A stretch of 64,000 nt of DNA from JAGRKR01 sp041397725 (lineage in GTDB: Bacteria; Pseudomonadota; Alphaproteobacteria; Rhizobiales; Hyphomicrobiaceae). The notes beneath the pieces are model-generated. The model was not told where the DNA came from and ran no database searches. It saw only the letters and a list, made by a program, of their open reading frames with translations. Shown here piece by piece: positions 52,800 through 60,941 of the stretch; positions within the stretch are counted from its first letter, which is position 1; each line of letters starts with the position of its first letter. Made by a program: the position numbers and the translations under genes. The stretch is from assembly GCA_041397725.1 (NCBI GenBank), contig JAWKVZ010000003.1:124001-188000 (forward strand), written 5' to 3'.

Positions 52800-54341
52800 C
52801 TAGGAGGTCCGTGGCGCTGAGGTGTCGGGGGCAGGCGCGGCGGTCTTCATGTTCGACACCGCCCGCCAGATCAGCACGAGCACGCCCGCGGCGATGAACG
52901 CCAGCGCCACCGGCCGCTCGAAGAAGATGAAGATGCCCGCGTCGGAGAGCAGCAGCGACTGGCGCAGGCTCTCCTCCGCACCCTTGGCGAGCACGAAGGC
53001 GATGACGAAGGCGGCGGGCGAGTAGTCGAAGCGGCGCATCAGATAGCCGACGATGCCGAAAACCATGGCGACGCCGACGTCGAAGAGGCTCGAGCGCGTC
53101 GAGTAGGACGCGACGAACGCCGTCATGAAGATGAAGGGATAGATGATGCTGTTTGGCACGAGCAGGATGGCGCGGCCGATGAGCGGTGCGCCCCAGTAGC
53201 CGATGATGCCGTAGGCGGCGATGCCGAGCAGGCCGGCGGCCATCAGCCCGAACACGAGTTCGCGGCTCGTCTGGAAGATGGACGGGCCGACCTGGATGCC
53301 GTGCACGATGAAGACGCCAATGAGGATGGCGGCGATCGTGCTGCCGGGCACGCCGAGTGTCAGCAGGGGGATCATGCTCGGGCCGGACACGGCGTTGTTG
53401 GCCGATTCCGGCGCGGCGACACCCTCGATGACGCCCGTCCCCCATTCGTCCTTGTTCTTGGCGCGGCGGCGCTCCTCGCCGTAGGCGACGAAGCAGGCGA
53501 CGGAGGAGCCGATGCCGGGCATCAGGCCGATGAAGGTGCCGACACCCGAGGAGCGGATCATCACGGGAATGCAGCGCTTGAATTCCGCCCAGGTCAGCCG
53601 ATTCCCGTCGGGATCGACGGCCTTGCCGTCTTCCGCCGTGATCATCTGCGCGTCCTCGGCGCGGGCGACCTGCACCATGATCTCCGACACGACGAAGAGC
53701 CCGATCAGCACGGGCACGAGTTGCAGACCGCTTTCCAGATCGAGGATGCCGAGGGTGAGGCGGGCATCCGCGGTGACCGGATCGAGCCCGACGAAGGCGA
53801 CGAGGGCACCGAAGGCGGTGGCCATCAGGCCCTTGGTGACCGACGAGCCGATGACGCTGCCGATGACGACAAAGGCCATGACGTAGACGGCGAAATACTC
53901 TGGCGGGCCGAAGCGGGCGGTATAGACCGCGATGCTCGCCGCTCCGAAAATGAGCACGAGCTCGCCGAAGGTGTCGCCGAATACGGAGGCGGCGGTCGAG
54001 ATCTTCAGCGCCTTGCCGGCCTGACCCTTCTTGGCCATGGGATGGCCGTCGATCATGGTGGCGGCGGAGGCGGCGGTCCCCGGCGTGTTGAACAGCACGG
54101 CGGCGATCGAGCCGCCATAGCGGCCGGACTTGCCGATCACGTAGAGGAAGGCCAGCGCCGAGAGCGGGTCCAGATAGAAGGTGATCGGCATCAGCATGGC
54201 GATGGCCGCGGCGGCGGTGAGGCCTGGCAACGCGCCGATGACGATGCCGATGAAGGCGCCCAGGAAGACGAAGAAGAGCGCCGCCGGGTTGCCCAACAGC
54301 AGCGCGAAGCCGCTGGCCAGATCAGTGAATACGGTGGTCAT
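52800..54341 (-). CDS. tctA: Tripartite tricarboxylate transporter large permease
   Basis: The 513-residue membrane protein is TctA-like: GIVIGALPGLTAAAAIAMLMPITF at the N-terminus, the GRYGGSIAAVLFNTPGTAASAAT motif, a second-half repeat (GLMPGIGSSVACFVAYGEE) and many hydrophobic helices. With TctB it imports an organic anion captured by the periplasmic TctC, using the ion gradient. Its stop lies 1 bp before the sulfatase start. The order tctC-tctB-tctA-sulfatase is one transcript on the minus strand. Confidence 0.95.
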   Translation of the reverse strand: MTTVFTDLASGFALLLGNPAALFFVFLGAFIGIVIGALPGLTAAAAIAMLMPITFYLDPLSALAFLYVIGKSGRYGGSIAAVLFNTPGTAASAATMIDGHPMAKKGQAGKALKISTAASVFGDTFGELVLIFGAASIAVYTARFGPPEYFAVYVMAFVVIGSVIGSSVTKGLMATAFGALVAFVGLDPVTADARLTLGILDLESGLQLVPVLIGLFVVSEIMVQVARAEDAQMITAEDGKAVDPDGNRLTWAEFKRCIPVMIRSSGVGTFIGLMPGIGSSVACFVAYGEERRRAKNKDEWGTGVIEGVAAPESANNAVSGPSMIPLLTLGVPGSTIAAILIGVFIVHGIQVGPSIFQTSRELVFGLMAAGLLGIAAYGIIGYWGAPLIGRAILLVPNSIIYPFIFMTAFVASYSTRSSLFDVGVAMVFGIVGYLMRRFDYSPAAFVIAFVLAKGAEESLRQSLLLSDAGIFIFFERPVALAFIAAGVLVLIWRAVSNMKTAAPAPDTSAPRTS

Positions 54342-54369
54342 GAAGGGTCATCCGTCCCGGTGGTGGCAA

Positions 54370-54879
54370 TCAGAACAGCTTGAGCGTCGAGAGATCGAGC
54401 AGCCATCCTGGCGGGTCGTGCATGCCCATGAGCTTCACGAAAATGAGGTAGTAGGCGATCGTGCCGCCGATCGTCAGCAGCACGATGGCGCCGATGTTGC
54501 GCCGGCCGAACAGAAAGAAGAGCAGGAGGAAGACGACGAGGGAGGAAACGATGTAGCCGACGGCCTCGAAGAACCAGATGTAGAAGGCGCCGACCGCGAA
54601 CATCAGGAGGATGCGTACCCAGCCGAAACCGGCGAGCTCGTCGCGGACATCGGTGTCCGCGGAAACCGCGACGGCCGGTGGAGCGGTGCGGGACGCGAAG
54701 GCCGTCACGAATTGCAGGAACGCCAGCACGATGGCGATGATCGCGAAGACCGACGGCACGAGGCGCGGGCCGATCAGATCTTCCTGGCTCGATTCGACGA
54801 GACGAGCCTGATAGAGAAAGAAGCCGGCGATCGCCAGCGCGACGACGGCCGCGAGCGCGTCGCGGTGCGTGCGAGCCAT
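54370..54879 (-). CDS. tctB: Tripartite tricarboxylate transporter small permease
   Basis: The 169-residue protein has the TctB pattern of four membrane helices (ALAAVVALAIAGFFLYQA, FAIIAIVLAFLQFVTAFA, ILLMFAVGAFYIWFFEAVGYIVSS, NIGAIVLLTIGGTIAYYLIF) with the conserved FEAVGYIVSS. It forms the membrane complex with TctA. ATG 54879 is preferred over ATG 54903: GGAGG lies about ten bases before it. It follows tctC by about 155 bp that contain a strong hairpin. Confidence 0.92.
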   Translation of the reverse strand: MARTHRDALAAVVALAIAGFFLYQARLVESSQEDLIGPRLVPSVFAIIAIVLAFLQFVTAFASRTAPPAVAVSADTDVRDELAGFGWVRILLMFAVGAFYIWFFEAVGYIVSSLVVFLLLFFLFGRRNIGAIVLLTIGGTIAYYLIFVKLMGMHDPPGWLLDLSTLKLF

Positions 54880-54980
54880 GGTATTGGTCCTCCCCGGAGG
54901 CATGTCGTGCGCGTCCGCTTTGCCAGGACTGGCGGCCCGGGCTGGCGGACGGAGTGTTGTTCTTGCAGATAGCCTAGCAT

Positions 54981-55013
54981 GAAAGGCGTCCCCGTGCCGA
55001 GCCCGGGGACGCC
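54981..55013 (-). terminator. Attenuator-like hairpin between tctC and tctB
   Basis: A perfect 10-bp stem (GGCGTCCCCG / CGGGGACGCC) with a 9-nt loop lies about 20 bp after the tctC stop and is followed on the minus strand by a short TTTC. It would stop part of the transcripts, giving more TctC than TctB/TctA, as is usual for binding-protein operons. Confidence 0.7.
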
Positions 55014-55033
55014 CAAAAGGACGTTGAGACGCC

Positions 55034-56017
55034 TTACTTCTTCTTGACGTTCATCTCCTGGATGATCGGCCCGAGCTTGGCACGGATGAGCTTCATGCGC
55101 TCCTCGAGTGCATCCTTGGGGATATGGAAGCCGCCGAGGCCGGTCTTGCGAACCATGTCGACGTAGGCCTTCTGCGTCGCGGCCTCCTTCACGGCGGCGC
55201 GCAGCTTCTCGACCACCGGCTTCGGCAGGTCCTTGCTGCCCCACAGCGCCACGGGGGCGGAGATGCCGAGCTCCGGCAGGCCGAGCTCCTTGAAGGTCGG
55301 GATGTCCTTGTAGACGACGTCACGTGCCGTGCTGGCGACCGCGAGCGCCCGGATCTTCGTCTCGAAGCCCGTCAGGAGCTGCACGCCCATGAACGAGAAA
55401 TCGACCTGCTTGCCGGCGAGCGCATTACGCGAGGGAGCGCCGCCCTTGAAGGGCACATCCTGGGCCTTGATGCCGTTCTCCTTAAGGAAGAGCATGCCGG
55501 CGAGCGTGTGGACGCTGCCGCGACCGGGATGCGACCAGCGCAGCTTGCCGGGGTTCTTCTTGGCGTACTCGACAAGGTCTTTCGCCGTCTTGAAGGGGCT
55601 GTCCGCCGGCACGCCGAGGGCCGTCACCAGCTCGCCCACGGCGCCGATCGGCTGCATCCTGGCGAGCATGGCCTCGCCCTTGGCGCCGTCGGTCAGCAGG
55701 CGGGAGAGCATGGTCACGGAGTTCTGCATCAGCAGCGTATAGCCGTCGCCGCGCGCATCCAGCAGCGCACGCACGGCGATCATGCTGCCGGCGCCCGGCT
55801 TGTTGACGACGACCGGCCCGATCTTGAGCGTCTTGAGGCTGTGCGCGGCGAAGGCGCGGGCATATGTGTCGATGCCGCCGCCAGCCGCGAAGCCGACGAG
55901 GATGTTGATGGGCTTGTCAGGATACTCGGCCTTGGCTGCATCGGGCGCTGCAAGCCCCAGCGCCGTCGCAAAGGCGACACCGGCAGCGGCCACAGACCGC
56001 AAGGTTCGTCGAAGCAT
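55034..56017 (-). CDS. tctC: Tripartite tricarboxylate transporter substrate-binding protein (Bug family)
   Basis: The 327-residue protein has a signal peptide (LRSVAAAGVAFATALGLAAPDAAKA, cleaved near residue 30). The Bug-family body follows: YPDKPINILVGFAAGGGIDTYAR, VVVNKPGAGSMIAVRALLDARGDGYTLL, GGAPSRNALAGKQVDFSFM and a C-terminal helix. It captures a small carboxylate in the periplasm for TctAB. The ligand is unknown; the linked sulfatase hints at a sulfated or aryl anion. First gene of the unit; promoter lies in the 300 bp upstream. Confidence 0.94.
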   Translation of the reverse strand: MLRRTLRSVAAAGVAFATALGLAAPDAAKAEYPDKPINILVGFAAGGGIDTYARAFAAHSLKTLKIGPVVVNKPGAGSMIAVRALLDARGDGYTLLMQNSVTMLSRLLTDGAKGEAMLARMQPIGAVGELVTALGVPADSPFKTAKDLVEYAKKNPGKLRWSHPGRGSVHTLAGMLFLKENGIKAQDVPFKGGAPSRNALAGKQVDFSFMGVQLLTGFETKIRALAVASTARDVVYKDIPTFKELGLPELGISAPVALWGSKDLPKPVVEKLRAAVKEAATQKAYVDMVRKTGLGGFHIPKDALEERMKLIRAKLGPIIQEMNVKKK

Positions 56018-56317
56018 CTCTTTCCTCCCTCGTGGATTGGCTTGTTGGCGCCGCCGCAGACGCTCGGCACGGCGGCATCGTCCGCGCGCATGCTAGCGAG
56101 AGAGACGCGTTTGTCCAGTCCTCTTGCCCCCGGTTCGCGTGCCCTGGGTGACACTTAGTTCGTTGGCAATGTGAAAGGATTCGTTCCATCAGCACGCAGG
56201 GGATCGCGCTTAGGATCGCTGTCCCCGTCGACGTGCGCGAGACTCGTTGGCTACTCTCACGCGCATGCAGCGGGGCGCGGGTCGGCCCGCAAGCGACGAT
56301 GGAGGCGGACCGGGACG
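56018..56317. other. Divergent promoter region, tctC / patatin
   Basis: 300 bp lie between two divergent genes. No gene is seen; the frame of the patatin protein extends upstream but the sequence is not protein-like. It must hold both promoters; no operator can be picked out reliably. Confidence 0.4.
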
Positions 56318-57502
56318 ATGAGTGCGAGCCATGCGACTGCGGGAACGCTCGGGCTCGTATTGCCGGGCGGCGGAGCCAGAGGCGCCTATCAGGTCGGGGC
56401 TCTCAGGGCGATCGCGGAGATCGCGCCGACTGGCGCTAATCCGTTTCCCGTCATCACCGGGGCATCGGTGGGCGCGATCAACGCGGTCGCCCTGGCGACG
56501 CGGGCGCGCGACTTCAAGGCGAGCGTCGACGCGCTCGGGCGCTTCTGGAAGCAGCTGCGCACGAGCGATGTCTACCGCACCGACCTGCCGTCGATTTCAC
56601 TGCGCGGCCTGCACTGGGTCGTATCGCTGACGCCCCTGGCGGCGCTCGGCATCCCCAATCCGCAAGCCCTGCTCGACAACACGCCGCTGCGCCGGCTTCT
56701 CGCGGAGCAGTTGGATTTCGGCGCGATCGAGGGGGCGATCCGCGCGGGCGATTTGAGAGCGGTCGGCGTGACGGCCTCGTCGTATGATCGTGGCCGCGCG
56801 GTAACGTTCTTCCAGGGGGCACGGGAGCTTGAGGGCTGGTCGCGCGCACGCCGCGACGGCGTGCCGACCCCGCTGACGCTCGAGCACGTCATGGCGGCCG
56901 CTGCGCTGCCCTTCGTATTCCCGGCGCAACGCATCGGCCGCGAGCATTTCGGCGACGGCTCCCTGCGGCTGACCTCGCCGCTCAGCCCGGCCATTCATAC
57001 GGGGGCCGACCGCATCCTGGTCATCACCGCGCGTGACGGCAGGCCGGACCCCATGCCCGCCAACGGCGAGGTCCGCTATCCCTCCATCGGCTCCATTGGC
57101 GGCAGCCTGCTCGACATCATCTTCATGGACAACGTCGATGCCGATATCGAGCGTGCCCGCCGCATCGATCACACGCTGTCGCTCGTGCCGCCGGAGCGAG
57201 GCGGGGAGACACAGCTCCGCGACATCGAGGTCAAGGTCATCGAGCCGTCCCTCGACGTTCGCGACGTCGCGCGCGAGTACGCGAGCCACCTTCCGTGGAC
57301 CATACGGATGCTGCTGAGGCGGCTCGGCATGTGGGGGCGCGACTGGCGATTGCCGAGCTATCTGATGTTCGAGCCCGCGTACTGCGGGGCGCTCATGGAC
57401 CTCGGCTATCGTGACACGATGGCGCGAGCGGGCGAGATCGCCCACTTTCTCGGTGCCCCGGCTCCTGCGAGCGGGGGCGGGGGCGTGCCGAGCGCGGTCT
57501 AG
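56318..57502 (+). CDS. Patatin-like phospholipase
   Basis: The 394-residue protein has the patatin core: oxyanion loop GLVLPGGGARGAYQ, nucleophile Ser in TGASVGAINA (GxSxG) and the catalytic Asp in FGDGSLR. It should hydrolyse acyl esters of phospholipids or neutral lipids with a Ser-Asp dyad. No signal peptide is evident, so it acts in the cytoplasm or at the inner membrane. ATG 56318 is chosen; the frame is open from 56171. It overlaps the end of the convergent isochorismatase-like gene by 4 bp. Confidence 0.93.
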   Translation: MSASHATAGTLGLVLPGGGARGAYQVGALRAIAEIAPTGANPFPVITGASVGAINAVALATRARDFKASVDALGRFWKQLRTSDVYRTDLPSISLRGLHWVVSLTPLAALGIPNPQALLDNTPLRRLLAEQLDFGAIEGAIRAGDLRAVGVTASSYDRGRAVTFFQGARELEGWSRARRDGVPTPLTLEHVMAAAALPFVFPAQRIGREHFGDGSLRLTSPLSPAIHTGADRILVITARDGRPDPMPANGEVRYPSIGSIGGSLLDIIFMDNVDADIERARRIDHTLSLVPPERGGETQLRDIEVKVIEPSLDVRDVAREYASHLPWTIRMLLRRLGMWGRDWRLPSYLMFEPAYCGALMDLGYRDTMARAGEIAHFLGAPAPASGGGGVPSAV

Positions 57503-58095
57503 AGCAATGCGTCCGGAGACGAGACGACGACGGCGAAACGGTCGGTCAGCTCGGCGAGCGCGACGTCATGCAGCGTGCCGGCCGGGATGACGCCGCCCTT
57601 GCGATCCGGCAGGTCGCGCGTTGCGCAGGACGAGGCGTCGATGGTCACGCGATAGCCGTGGTCGAGCGCTGCGCGCGCGGTCGTGCTGACGCACATGTGC
57701 GTCATGAAGCCGATGATGATGACGTTCGAGCGACCGGCGAGGGCGAGTTGATCGGCGAGCGACGTTCCCGCGAAGGCGTTCGGCAGGGTCTTTTCGATCA
57801 CGGCCTCGCCCTCGGCGGGGGCAAGCGCCTCGACGATCTGCCCGCGCGCGGCCGTCCGATCGAAGAGCCCGCCGGGCCGTCCGGCGTGGGCCACGTGGAT
57901 GACCGGGGCGCCGCTCGCCCGTGCCGCGTCCAGCAGCCGGGCGGCGCTGGCGATGGCCGCGTCCGCACCGGTGACGGCGATCGGGCCGCTGCGATACTCG
58001 TTCTGCATGTCGATGAGCACCAGGCTGGCGTCGGCGACGCGGGCCGGTGTCGGATCGGCGCCTGCCAGTTGCAGCAGGGTGCGTGGGGCCGTCAT
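57499..58095 (-). CDS. Isochorismatase-like cysteine hydrolase
   Basis: The 198-residue protein has the isochorismatase-family triad: Asp in LVLIDMQNEY, a Lys in VIEKTLPNAF, and the nucleophile Cys in GFMTHMCVSTTARAALDHGY. Members hydrolyse amides or imides such as nicotinamide and related compounds, or isochorismate. The substrate is undetermined. It is convergent with the patatin gene (4-bp overlap of stop codons) and is transcribed away from the tRNA-Asn gene. Confidence 0.92.
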   Translation of the reverse strand: MTAPRTLLQLAGADPTPARVADASLVLIDMQNEYRSGPIAVTGADAAIASAARLLDAARASGAPVIHVAHAGRPGGLFDRTAARGQIVEALAPAEGEAVIEKTLPNAFAGTSLADQLALAGRSNVIIIGFMTHMCVSTTARAALDHGYRVTIDASSCATRDLPDRKGGVIPAGTLHDVALAELTDRFAVVVSSPDALL

Positions 58096-58308
58096 GCCGG
58101 GACTCCATGGACAGAGGGGCGCTATCGCCGCCGGGGGACTGAGGGGCGCTGCAGCCGCCGGGGCGGCGCGCGCAACACAGGCGATGCGGCAGCATCGCTG
58201 GCGAGCATGGCACGAGATGGAGGCGGTGGGAATCGGCTCGTGGCGCCAGCACAGACGAGCCGTATCGGCGTCGCTGGCCGTCCGTATGCCGCCGAGTGCG
58301 GCAGGAAA

Positions 58309-58383
58309 TGGCTCCCCGGGCAGGATTCGAACCTGCAACCTACCGGTTAACAGCCGGTTGCTCTACCGTTGAGCTACCGAGGA
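58309..58383 (-). tRNA. tRNA-Asn (GUU)
   Basis: Reading the minus strand gives a full cloverleaf. The 7-bp acceptor stem (TCCTCGG with CCGGGGA, one G-U pair) is followed by a D arm (GCTC...GAGC). The anticodon loop CTGTTAA carries anticodon GTT, and the T arm contains GTTCGAATC. The CCA end is encoded. The length is 75 bases including CCA. The next protein gene on each side leaves normal spacers, so there is no sign of an integrated element at its 3' end. Confidence 0.97.
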
Positions 58384-58511
58384 ACAGCCGAGCCCGCGCT
58401 GCGCGTCGAAACCAAGAAATGGACGACGCCGCAGCCGCGCGCCACGTCATATACTGCAACGCGAGACGGAAATCCAGCATCGCGCGCGATCGTGAGAGGG
58501 GAAGGCAAACC

Positions 58512-59804
58512 ATGATCCAGATCATCAAGTCCGGGATCGATCCGGAAACGGCCGCTGCCGCCGACCGGTCCGTGCAGAAGGCGGTCGAGGCGATCATCGC
58601 CGACATCGAGCGGGAGGGGGACGCGGCCGTCAGGCGGCACTCGGAGAAATTCGACGCCTGGTCACCCGAATCGTTCCGCCTGAGCGAGCAGGAAATCGCC
58701 GCCTGCATCGCGGCGTTGCCGGCCCAGGCCATCGACGACATCAAGTTCGCGCAAGACCAGATCCGCCACTTCGCCGAGGTCCAGAAGAGCGCTTTGAGGG
58801 ACGTGGAGGTGGAGACGCTGCCAGGCATCGTGCTCGGCCACAAGAACATCCCCGTCAATGCCGTGGGCTGCTATGTCCCCGGCGGGAAATATCCGTTGAT
58901 CGCGTCCGCCCACATGAGCGTGGTCACCGCCCGGGTGGCCGGGGTCGGGCGTGTGATCGCCATGGCGCCGCCCTACGAGGGCAAGCCGAACGCGGCGATG
59001 GTCGCGGCGATGCATCTGGCCGGGGCCGACGAGATCCATTGCATCGGCGGCGTACAGGCCATTGCGGCGATGTCGCTCGGCACCGCCACGATCGCGCCCG
59101 TCGACATGGTGGTGGGACCCGGCAACGCCTACGTGGCCGAGGCGAAGCGTCAGCTCTTCGGCCGGGTCGGCATCGATCTCCTGGCCGGGCCGACCGAGAC
59201 GCTCATCATCGCTGACGAGACGTGCGACGCCGAGATGGCGGCGACCGATCTGCTCGGGCAGGCCGAGCACGGCCCGACGTCGCCGGCGGTGCTGCTGACG
59301 ACGTCGCCACGGCTCGCCCGCGAGACCATGATCGAGGTCGAGCGCCAGCTCGAGACGCTGCCGACCGCGGCCATCGCCGGCGTCGCCTGGCGCGACTACG
59401 GTCAGGTGATCCTCTGCGATACGCTCGACGAGATGGTGGCGGAGGCCGATCGCATCGCCAGCGAGCACGTGCAGGTGATGACCGCCGACCCCGACTATTT
59501 CCTGACGCGCATGACCAATTACGGCGCCCTTTTCCTCGGCCCGCTCACCAACGTCGCCTATGGCGACAAGGTGATCGGCACGAACCACACGCTGCCGACG
59601 CGGCGCGCCGCGCGCTACACGGGCGGGCTGTGGGTCGGCAAGTTCATGAAGACCGTGACCTATCAGCGGGTGAGCGATCCGCGCTCGAGCGTGATCATCG
59701 GCGAGGTCTGCTCGCGGCTGTGCGCGCTCGAGGGCTTCGCCGGGCACAAGGCGCAGGCGGATCTGCGCGTGCGCCGCCATCACAACCAGGGTGGGGCGGC
59801 ATAG
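58512..59804 (+). CDS. HisD-like dehydrogenase (histidinol dehydrogenase paralogue, HpsN-type possible)
   Basis: The 430-residue protein belongs to the histidinol-dehydrogenase fold: VGCYVPGGKYPLIASA, DMVVGPGNAYVAEAKR, the zinc-ligand region LGQAEHGPTS, the Glu-His pair in ASEHVQV, and the final His in GFAGHKAQADLRVRRHH. The zinc ligands and catalytic pair of HisD are kept. Some substrate-side segments differ from the usual LSQAEHGPDS form, and no his genes are nearby. It may be a paralogue such as sulfopropanediol dehydrogenase HpsN rather than biosynthetic HisD. GAGGGGAAGG precedes ATG 58512. Confidence 0.88.
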   Translation: MIQIIKSGIDPETAAAADRSVQKAVEAIIADIEREGDAAVRRHSEKFDAWSPESFRLSEQEIAACIAALPAQAIDDIKFAQDQIRHFAEVQKSALRDVEVETLPGIVLGHKNIPVNAVGCYVPGGKYPLIASAHMSVVTARVAGVGRVIAMAPPYEGKPNAAMVAAMHLAGADEIHCIGGVQAIAAMSLGTATIAPVDMVVGPGNAYVAEAKRQLFGRVGIDLLAGPTETLIIADETCDAEMAATDLLGQAEHGPTSPAVLLTTSPRLARETMIEVERQLETLPTAAIAGVAWRDYGQVILCDTLDEMVAEADRIASEHVQVMTADPDYFLTRMTNYGALFLGPLTNVAYGDKVIGTNHTLPTRRAARYTGGLWVGKFMKTVTYQRVSDPRSSVIIGEVCSRLCALEGFAGHKAQADLRVRRHHNQGGAA

Positions 59805-59847
59805 TCCCGATCGGGCTGCCGGCAGAGGTGGCCAGGTCCGGCGACGA

Positions 59848-60864
59848 TCAGCGGTAGATCGCCGTTTCCGGCGTGCCGTCGCCGCGCACGATGCCCCGGT
59901 ACATGCCGGTCGTGCCGAAGGCGATGCCGACGTTGCCCTGGGCATCGACGGCGATGAGGCCGCCTTGCCCGTCGGCGCGCGGCAGGTCCACGCTGGCGAC
60001 GCGCTCCACCGCGGCCTGGACGGAGAGGCCCGCGAATTCCATGAGGACGGCGACCTTGTGGGCGGCCAGCGACAGCATGAAGGCCTCGCCCTTGCCCGTG
60101 CCCGAGACGGCCGCCGTGGCATTGTCGGCGTAGGTGCCGGCGCCGGGAACGGGCGTATCGCCGACCCGGCCGGGGAGCTTGTTGACCAGACCGCCGGTCG
60201 AGGTGGCGGCGGCGACCTCGCCGCGGCTGTCCACCGCGACGGCGCCGACCGTGCCGGTGCGGCCGTCGGTCAGGGTTTCCGCGTCATGATCGATCATGAC
60301 GCGTCCCGCGCTCTGTGCGCGAGCCAGTTGCGCCCGGCGCGCCTCGGTGACGAAGTAGTCCGGCTCCACCATGTCGAGCCCCTGTGCCAGGGCGAACGCG
60401 TCGGCGCCGGGGCCGGCCAGGAGCACGTGCGGCGTGCGTCGCATGACCTCGAGAGCCGCCCGTACGGGGTTGCGGATGCGCGTGACGGCGCCGACGGCGC
60501 CAGCGCGGCGCGTGCGGCCGTCCATGACTGCGGCATCGAGCTCCGCGTGACCGGCGCTCGTGAGCACGGCGCCGTGGCCTGCATTGAAGAGCGGGCAGTC
60601 CTCGAGCGCGACGACAGCGGCGACGACGGCGGCGAGGGCGCTGCCGTCCTCGAGCAGGACGCGCTGGCCCGCGCGCAGGCAGTGCGCGAGGGCCTCGTGA
60701 TAGGCGCGCTCGCGCTCCGGCGTCATCTGCTCGCGGCTGACGGTGCCGGCGCCGCCATGGATCACGAGCGTCGGGAGGGGCGGCTTGCCGGCTGAAACGG
60801 GCACGTTCACATCTGTCTCCGTGGTCTGGTCGCCGCCTGGGAGGCAGCGTCGGCCGGTACTCAT
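59848..60864 (-). CDS. iaaA: Isoaspartyl peptidase/L-asparaginase (Ntn hydrolase)
   Basis: The 338-residue protein is an IaaA/plant-type asparaginase: N-terminal VIHGGAGTVSREQM, HGAVLTSAGHAELDAAVMDGRT, and the autoprocessing site in DGRTGTVGAVAVD where the Thr becomes the nucleophile. The mature small subunit begins at that Thr. It cleaves isoaspartyl dipeptides and asparagine. ATG 60864 has a weak ribosome-binding site; GTG 60810, preceded by GGAG, is a realistic alternative start. It is divergent from the sulfhydrylase gene. Confidence 0.93.
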   Translation of the reverse strand: MSTGRRCLPGGDQTTETDVNVPVSAGKPPLPTLVIHGGAGTVSREQMTPERERAYHEALAHCLRAGQRVLLEDGSALAAVVAAVVALEDCPLFNAGHGAVLTSAGHAELDAAVMDGRTRRAGAVGAVTRIRNPVRAALEVMRRTPHVLLAGPGADAFALAQGLDMVEPDYFVTEARRAQLARAQSAGRVMIDHDAETLTDGRTGTVGAVAVDSRGEVAAATSTGGLVNKLPGRVGDTPVPGAGTYADNATAAVSGTGKGEAFMLSLAAHKVAVLMEFAGLSVQAAVERVASVDLPRADGQGGLIAVDAQGNVGIAFGTTGMYRGIVRGDGTPETAIYR

Positions 60865-60941
60865 GGTCGGCTTGACACTGACCCCGGCGTGCCGTTCATG
60901 CTCTCATCGAGAGCGTCGCCGCAGGCAGGAGGATGAGTGCC

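Noticed and set aside
58309..58383. tRNA-Asn as an attachment site of an integrated element
   Set aside because: No integrase gene, no repeat of the tRNA 3' end and ordinary metabolic genes on both sides.
60865..60941. Possible SAM-II riboswitch upstream of the O-acetylhomoserine sulfhydrylase
   Set aside because: The leader is only about 75 bp and I cannot find the conserved pseudoknot elements.
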